Notes under the pieces: generated by a model
Databases searched by the model: none
What the model was told of the DNA's origin: nothing
Seen by the model: the letters and a program-made list of their open reading frames with translations, nothing else
Position numbers and translations under genes: made by a program
In this document: positions 59,849-64,000 of the stretch, one piece after another
Position numbering within the stretch: the stretch's first letter is position 1
How the letters are laid out: the number at the start of each line of letters is the position of its first letter
Source of the DNA: Arthrobacter sp. StoSoilA2
GTDB taxonomy: Bacteria > Actinomycetota > Actinomycetes > Actinomycetales > Micrococcaceae
Length of the DNA stretch: 64,000 nucleotides
NCBI RefSeq assembly: GCF_019977195.1
Contig: NZ_AP024643.1
Span: 3,658,001 to 3,722,000 of the forward strand
Direction: 5' to 3'

Positions 59849-62278
59849 CTAGACGATTGCTGTCATCACATTCCAGCCGGAACCAATCTGGCGGGCAGCA
59901 AGCCAACCACCGGAACCGTCACCGGGGTACAGCCACAAAACACCGGATCCGTCGCGTGCAACGACGTCAATCTTGCCGTCGCCATTGAAATCGCCCGGGC
60001 CTTCAATAGCGGTCATGACGTTCCAACCGGAACCAACCTGGCGGGCAGCAAGCCAACCACCGGAGCCGTCACCGGGGTAGAGCCACAAAACACCCGACCC
60101 GTTGCGGGCAAGAACATCAGCTTTGCCGTCCCCATTGAAATCACCAGGGCCCTCAATGGCGGTCATGACATTCCAGCCGGAACCAATCTGGCGGGCGGCA
60201 AGCCAACCACCTGAACCATTGCCCGGATAAAGCCACAAAACACCATTGGCATCCCGGGCGATCACGTCGGCCTTGCCGTCCCCATTGAAGTCACCAGGCG
60301 CCTCGATCGCGGCCATCCCATTCCAGCCGGAACCAATCTGGCGGGCAGCAAGCCAACCACCGGAACCATTGCCCGGGTACAGCCACAAAACACCGCTCGC
60401 ATCCCGCGCAATCACGTCCATCTTGCCGTCCCCGTTAAAATCACCGGGTGACTCAATGGACGTCATGCCATTCCAGCCCGCACCAACCTTGCGGGCAGCA
60501 AGCCAGCCACCGGAACCGTTGCCCGGGTACAACCACAAAACACCGCCGCTGTCCCTGGCAAGGACATCGCTCTTGCCGTCGCCGTCGAAATCAGTGATTT
60601 TCTGAGAGGACGTCTTGAAGGTGAACTTCCACTCAGCCACTGATAATGGGACCAACGAATAATCTGCAAGAGCACGGGCAGTAACGGTCACTGCCCCGCT
60701 GCCCGAGTAGGTGCCAGGGGCCAGAACCTTTCCGCCCACCACGTATTCAACGCCAGCCGTGGCGGGAATCGTGTACGTATCGTTCGAGGTGCCGTCCCGG
60801 TCTGTGAATACGACTGGCGCAGGCGTTACCGGAAGATGCCCACCAAACGTTGTGAGGGCGGCTGTGGCATCAACCAAACCGGCCCCGCATCCGGCCGGGC
60901 AACCAGCAGGAAGTGGTCGGGACGAGTCCTTCAGCTGCTGTTCCAAAAGCGCTGGAGTGAGCGCACTGCCCTCTGCCGAGTAGAGGAGAGCTGCAAGGCC
61001 TGCCACGTGCGGGGCGGCCATGGAGGTTCCCTGCATGAAGGCATAGCCCGGCGTGCCTTGCGTAGTTGTCCCTGAGTTGTACGTGGACAGGATGCCATTC
61101 AGCCCCGAGGAACTCATGTTGCCCCCGGGAGCAGTCACATCCACGACGCTCCCGTAGTTGGAGTACGGCGCCTTTGCTCCTGCCCTGTCGCTGGCGGCAA
61201 CGGTGATGACATTCTGGCAGTTTGCAGGGCTGGAATCGGCCGCCTGAACATTGGAGTTTCCAGCAGCAACAATGACCGCCGCGCCAGCGTTATGCGCGAA
61301 ATTGATGGCGTTTTGGTAGGTGGCAGAGCAGGGCCTGATGCCGCCAAGGCTGAGGTTGATAACGCGCGCAGGGTTGGGATTGATTGGTACCCCGGTAACA
61401 ACGCCGCCTGCCGCCCAAATGATGCCATCTGCAATATCCGATGAATACCCACCGCAGGCACCCAACGCCCGCACCGGAAGGATTTTTGCCTTCGGGGCCA
61501 CGCCCGTTACACCGATGGTGTTGTTTCCGATAGCTGCAATCGTGCCCGCCACATGGGTTCCGTGCCACGAAGAATTAATCTGCGCGCTGCCCACTTCGCA
61601 TTGATTTGCCGTAGACCAATCGCCAGGGTCTGTAGGGTCCGCATCCCTGCCGTTCCCATCCCGGGCATCGGCGGCATCGGACATCATGTCGTAGCCGGGC
61701 AACACATTGGCGTTGAGATCCGGATGGCTCGTGATGCCGGAGTCGACCACTGCGACGACTACGCCTTCACCATGGTTGTATTGCCACGCCCCGGAAGGCC
61801 GAATGCCGGCCAAATCCTCCGAGAGATCCCACTGCGTCGAATAGTAGGCATCGTTCGGATCAGCCGCGACCTGCATGATGTCGTCGGCTTCGGCGTAGGC
61901 AACGTTGGGATCCGCACGAAGGGTTTTCAGGAATTGCTCAGCAGTTGTCCCTGAAAGGGCCTTGGCAAGTTTGATGACCTGCCCACCCGCTGCGTTTTGG
62001 TGCGCGCTTTCGGCAGCCACTCCGAGCTTGGTGGCCGCGCGATCTGCAGCCTGCTCCGCAGTAGCCGCAGCTGCGGCTGCTTTGACGTTGTCCCGCAGCC
62101 CGACAATGAACTGATCCGTGGCCACTTCAGGTGCCGGACGCAGTGATTGCGCTGGGCTCGGGATGATGTCATTGTCATCCGCTACAGCCGGCTGAACGGC
62201 CAGTCCCGCCGTGATGATGAGCGTGGTCAGCGCGAAGCCTACGGTCCTCAGAGAGCGCATGCGGGGATTTTTTACCAT
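59849..62278 (-). CDS. Secreted subtilisin-family protease with C-terminal FG-GAP-type repeats
   Basis: An 809-residue exported S8 protease. Signal peptide to about residue 33 (ALTTLIITAGLAVQPAVA), then an inhibitor-like propeptide to ~140. The catalytic domain has D179 in VVAVVDSGI, H239 in SSWHGTHVAG, oxyanion N in VIVAAGNSN and S419 in QGTSMAAPHVAG. A small beta domain follows, then five 50-residue repeats of the form DFNGDGKADVIARDANGVLW with calcium-binding DxNGDG loops, as in FG-GAP/VCBS propellers. The last repeat is cut short at NVMTAIV. It should act outside the cell, possibly bound to surfaces through the repeats. An ATG six codons downstream is also possible. Confidence 0.9.
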   Translation of the reverse strand: MVKNPRMRSLRTVGFALTTLIITAGLAVQPAVADDNDIIPSPAQSLRPAPEVATDQFIVGLRDNVKAAAAAATAEQAADRAATKLGVAAESAHQNAAGGQVIKLAKALSGTTAEQFLKTLRADPNVAYAEADDIMQVAADPNDAYYSTQWDLSEDLAGIRPSGAWQYNHGEGVVVAVVDSGITSHPDLNANVLPGYDMMSDAADARDGNGRDADPTDPGDWSTANQCEVGSAQINSSWHGTHVAGTIAAIGNNTIGVTGVAPKAKILPVRALGACGGYSSDIADGIIWAAGGVVTGVPINPNPARVINLSLGGIRPCSATYQNAINFAHNAGAAVIVAAGNSNVQAADSSPANCQNVITVAASDRAGAKAPYSNYGSVVDVTAPGGNMSSSGLNGILSTYNSGTTTQGTPGYAFMQGTSMAAPHVAGLAALLYSAEGSALTPALLEQQLKDSSRPLPAGCPAGCGAGLVDATAALTTFGGHLPVTPAPVVFTDRDGTSNDTYTIPATAGVEYVVGGKVLAPGTYSGSGAVTVTARALADYSLVPLSVAEWKFTFKTSSQKITDFDGDGKSDVLARDSGGVLWLYPGNGSGGWLAARKVGAGWNGMTSIESPGDFNGDGKMDVIARDASGVLWLYPGNGSGGWLAARQIGSGWNGMAAIEAPGDFNGDGKADVIARDANGVLWLYPGNGSGGWLAARQIGSGWNVMTAIEGPGDFNGDGKADVLARNGSGVLWLYPGDGSGGWLAARQVGSGWNVMTAIEGPGDFNGDGKIDVVARDGSGVLWLYPGDGSGGWLAARQIGSGWNVMTAIV
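59855..60600. repeat. Five tandem 150-bp repeats inside the protease gene
   Basis: The sequence around CATTCCAGCCGGAACCAA recurs about every 150 bp (near 59869, 60019, 60169, 60319 and 60469) with few changes. These encode the FG-GAP-type units and could change in number by recombination. Confidence 0.85.
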
Positions 62279-62465
62279 GTTTTGGGCATTCTACGACGGC
62301 GACAGCGCACGATGTACGGCTGCTCGCGGGCAACTGGAGACCACCAGCTGACCCCCACAGAAAATTGTACGCAGGGTTGGCAGCACTTTTAGCCAAGTCT
62401 TTTGCGAGGATTTGTCCAAGATTTGCCCCACAAAGAGCAGGACCCCGCGGCAGGCTTGCGGCTAC

Positions 62466-63464
62466 TTAATCCTTGGTCGCTGGCTGGGCATGCTCGAACC
62501 CCATGGCTGCGAGTCCGGATTGCCAGTCGGGGCTTGCTGCGACCGTTAGCGCCTCGACGTGAATGGGCTTGGGTGGCGCGACATGTCCGTTTCCCCAGTC
62601 CCCGAGGAGGACATGGATTTCGTTGTCAGGGTGCGATGCCGACAGAAAAGGATTCATGTGATCCTCAACGTGAGAGAAATCCGTGCTGTTCTGCATGTAG
62701 GCAACAACGTTGCCTCGTGGCTCCCGATAGAGCTCAACAAGGTTGGTGGTGACGTCGTCGGGGAGCCGGGACATAGGGTCCTCACCCTTGACGCCGTAGC
62801 AAACTTCCGCAAAGCGCTCAACGGCGGGCAACTCGTATTTGGCAACGTTTGTTTGAGGGTTCGAAACAATGGCCAGCGAGCCGGGGAAATGTGCAGAGAA
62901 GAACAGGGATGCAAACCCACCGCCTGATGCGCCATAAAAAACGAGTCGCTGTTGTCCCCACGTGCCCACGATGTGATTGATGATTTGGAGGAGGTTCTTC
63001 TGGATGTTCATACGTGAATTGCCAACAAACCATCCAAGGTTCAACCGGTTGGTCAGGACCAGGCTTGGGTCAGAGATGAAGATTCGATTCACGTGGACAT
63101 CGGACGAGACGCCCATGCCGCCGAAAGCGGGAAGCGTCCAGGATGGGTCGATGGCGCCTTGAAAGAAAACCACGGTGGTATCAAAACCCCGGTTTTGGCA
63201 ATTGACATCGATGGGAAGACCGTTTTCAACAATGATCTGATACCCGGGTGGGATCTTGGACGCGTTGAGGAAAGCCTGTACACCCTTGTAGTTTGTGACC
63301 ATGTGCTTTGAGGGGTCAATGACGCGGGGCCTGGAAGGACAGGGGTGATCAGGCCCGTCATTTTGACCGTTCAGAAAGAACGCTTCGGCACATAGCTCGC
63401 AGAACCCAAAGCCCATATCGAAGGCGTAAGTACGGCGTTCAGCGAAGCCTTCTATTTTCCCCAC
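62466..63464 (-). CDS. Alpha/beta-hydrolase-like protein, possibly envelope-polysaccharide related
   Basis: A 332-residue soluble protein. YGASGGGFASLFFSAHFPGS carries a G-x-S-x-G nucleophile elbow, and a histidine in DWGNGHVAPP could complete a catalytic set. The N-terminal part contains CELCAEAFFLNG with paired cysteines, and the middle VVFFQGAIDPSWTLPAFGGMG is beta-rich. The proposed start is GTG; an internal ATG at DMGFGF is possible. Resemblance to XcbB/CpsF-type capsule proteins is only a weak impression. It is divergent from the DUF6270-like gene, whose family also occurs in polysaccharide loci. Confidence 0.55.
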   Translation of the reverse strand: MGKIEGFAERRTYAFDMGFGFCELCAEAFFLNGQNDGPDHPCPSRPRVIDPSKHMVTNYKGVQAFLNASKIPPGYQIIVENGLPIDVNCQNRGFDTTVVFFQGAIDPSWTLPAFGGMGVSSDVHVNRIFISDPSLVLTNRLNLGWFVGNSRMNIQKNLLQIINHIVGTWGQQRLVFYGASGGGFASLFFSAHFPGSLAIVSNPQTNVAKYELPAVERFAEVCYGVKGEDPMSRLPDDVTTNLVELYREPRGNVVAYMQNSTDFSHVEDHMNPFLSASHPDNEIHVLLGDWGNGHVAPPKPIHVEALTVAASPDWQSGLAAMGFEHAQPATKD

Positions 63465-63611
63465 TAAGACAAGATACCCGAACGGATCCGCCCCGGACGA
63501 ACCGGCCGGGACGCATCTGGACCCTGCGTCAAACAGCTGCGGGCGTGTCAGAAGCCCCCACCTGTCTTGCTAGGCTGGGGGAATTCTCTTCCGACAATGT
63601 GGGAGTTCATC

Positions 63612-64000
63612 TTGCCTGGCTTGTTCATTTACGGCAGCTGTGTGTCCCGTGACACGTACCCTTTCCTCGACAAAGACTGGTCCATAGTCGAATACGTCGC
63701 CCGCCAAGGGATGATAAGTGCAGCCTCCCCTCGCGGCGTTCTTCGTGGTGAGAGTTCACTCACCTCCAAGTTCCAGAAGCAATGCGTGCGAAACGACATC
63801 CGCTCATCTCTGTTCGACACCATAGATCGGTCGGCAGGCGCCACTGACCTATTCCTGCTGGATCTCGTGGACGAGCGGCTGGGAGCTTATGAGCTAGGGC
63901 AGGGTTCATACGTCACCAATAGCTGGGAGCTGGGCGAAAGCAAGCTTCTGCAGCAGCAGGCGAGCGAACCCCGGCTCATTGCATTCGGCTCGGAAGAACA
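63612..64000 (+). CDS. DUF6270-like (SGNH-type) protein, 3' end outside the window
   Basis: The first ~129 residues of a protein whose frame is open to the window end. It begins LPGLFIYGSCVSRDTYPFLD, with the YGSCVSRD motif typical of DUF6270 proteins, and continues through LFLLDLVDERLGAYELGQGS. The family is of unknown biochemistry but is often found with glycosyltransferases and capsule or teichoic acid genes. I chose the TTG preceded by GGGAG with six bases of spacing; an in-frame ATG five codons upstream (63597) is possible. TAGGCT near 63571 may be the -10 element. Confidence 0.68.
   Translation, partial: MPGLFIYGSCVSRDTYPFLDKDWSIVEYVARQGMISAASPRGVLRGESSLTSKFQKQCVRNDIRSSLFDTIDRSAGATDLFLLDLVDERLGAYELGQGSYVTNSWELGESKLLQQQASEPRLIAFGSEE

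Noticed and set aside
59742..59906. Upstream extension of the MBL-fold hydrolase
   Set aside because: It overlaps the protease 3' end and contains no family sequence; the TTG with GGAG is a better start.

Overview
The window looks like chromosomal DNA of a high-GC Gram-positive soil actinobacterium, most likely Arthrobacter or Paenarthrobacter (Micrococcaceae). The evidence is the GC-rich codon use with many GTG and TTG starts, a menaquinone pathway that includes the actinobacterial reductase MenJ, actinobacterial protein families (DUF2510, SipW-type exported proteins, a chaplin-like LAxTG wall protein) and Pho-box-like and IdeR/DtxR-like sites. I see no tRNA, rRNA, CRISPR array or phage module. 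One IS3-family element is present. Taxonomy is inferred from family content only.

Layout. 0-5.8 kb: the 3' part of an asparagine-type permease, an Orn/Lys/Arg decarboxylase, an LLM-class oxidoreductase and a DHFR/RibD-like reductase. 5.8-15.7 kb: a sulfur block on the minus strand. It holds a sulfonate-type ABC importer, a homocysteine methyltransferase (with the decayed 3' end of a second copy beside it), and the assimilatory chain sulfite reductase > APS reductase > CysD > CysN, with a siroheme chelatase upstream. 15.8-16.9 kb: a TRIC-like channel and a small acidic protein. 17.3-22 kb: menaquinone genes hepT-menJ-menG, divergent from menF. 22.1-24.7 kb: an amino-acid ABC importer. 24.9-30.8 kb: a catabolic operon of a RuBisCO-like protein, a DUF1537 sugar-acid kinase, a zinc dehydrogenase and a KdgT-type permease, divergent from a GntR/UTRA regulator and preceded by a promoter overlapped by a perfect palindrome. 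31-37.6 kb: menD and menC, separated by an IS3-family element lying between two arrays of exactly 32-bp tandem repeats, and by a PhoX phosphatase. 37.7-45.5 kb: small proteins, then a LacI regulator and a fructoside operon (binding protein, two permeases, GH32), linked by matching operator palindromes at both promoters.

45.6-64 kb is rich in cell-surface genes: a single polypeptide fusing an adenylation domain, a carrier domain and a membrane acyltransferase behind an iron-box-like site; a PAP2 phosphatase; a four-gene SipW/TasA-like secretion operon; a second membrane acyltransferase; an MFS transporter; a ten-repeat chaplin-like protein with a LATTG sorting signal; an Ala/Pro/Val-rich exported protein; an MBL-fold hydrolase; a subtilisin with five 150-bp FG-GAP-type repeats; an alpha/beta-hydrolase-like protein; and the start of a DUF6270-like gene cut by the window end.

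How the parts work together. The sulfur genes form a full route from sulfate to sulfide without an APS kinase, which fits the APS-type CysH, and the chelatase supplies siroheme. The menaquinone genes (menF, menD, menC, menG, menJ, hepT) are spread over 20 kb, with the RuBisCO-like operon and the IS lying between them. The RuBisCO-like operon reads as import, oxidation, phosphorylation and decarboxylation of a sugar acid. It and the adenylation-acyltransferase fusion are the best candidates for undescribed biology.
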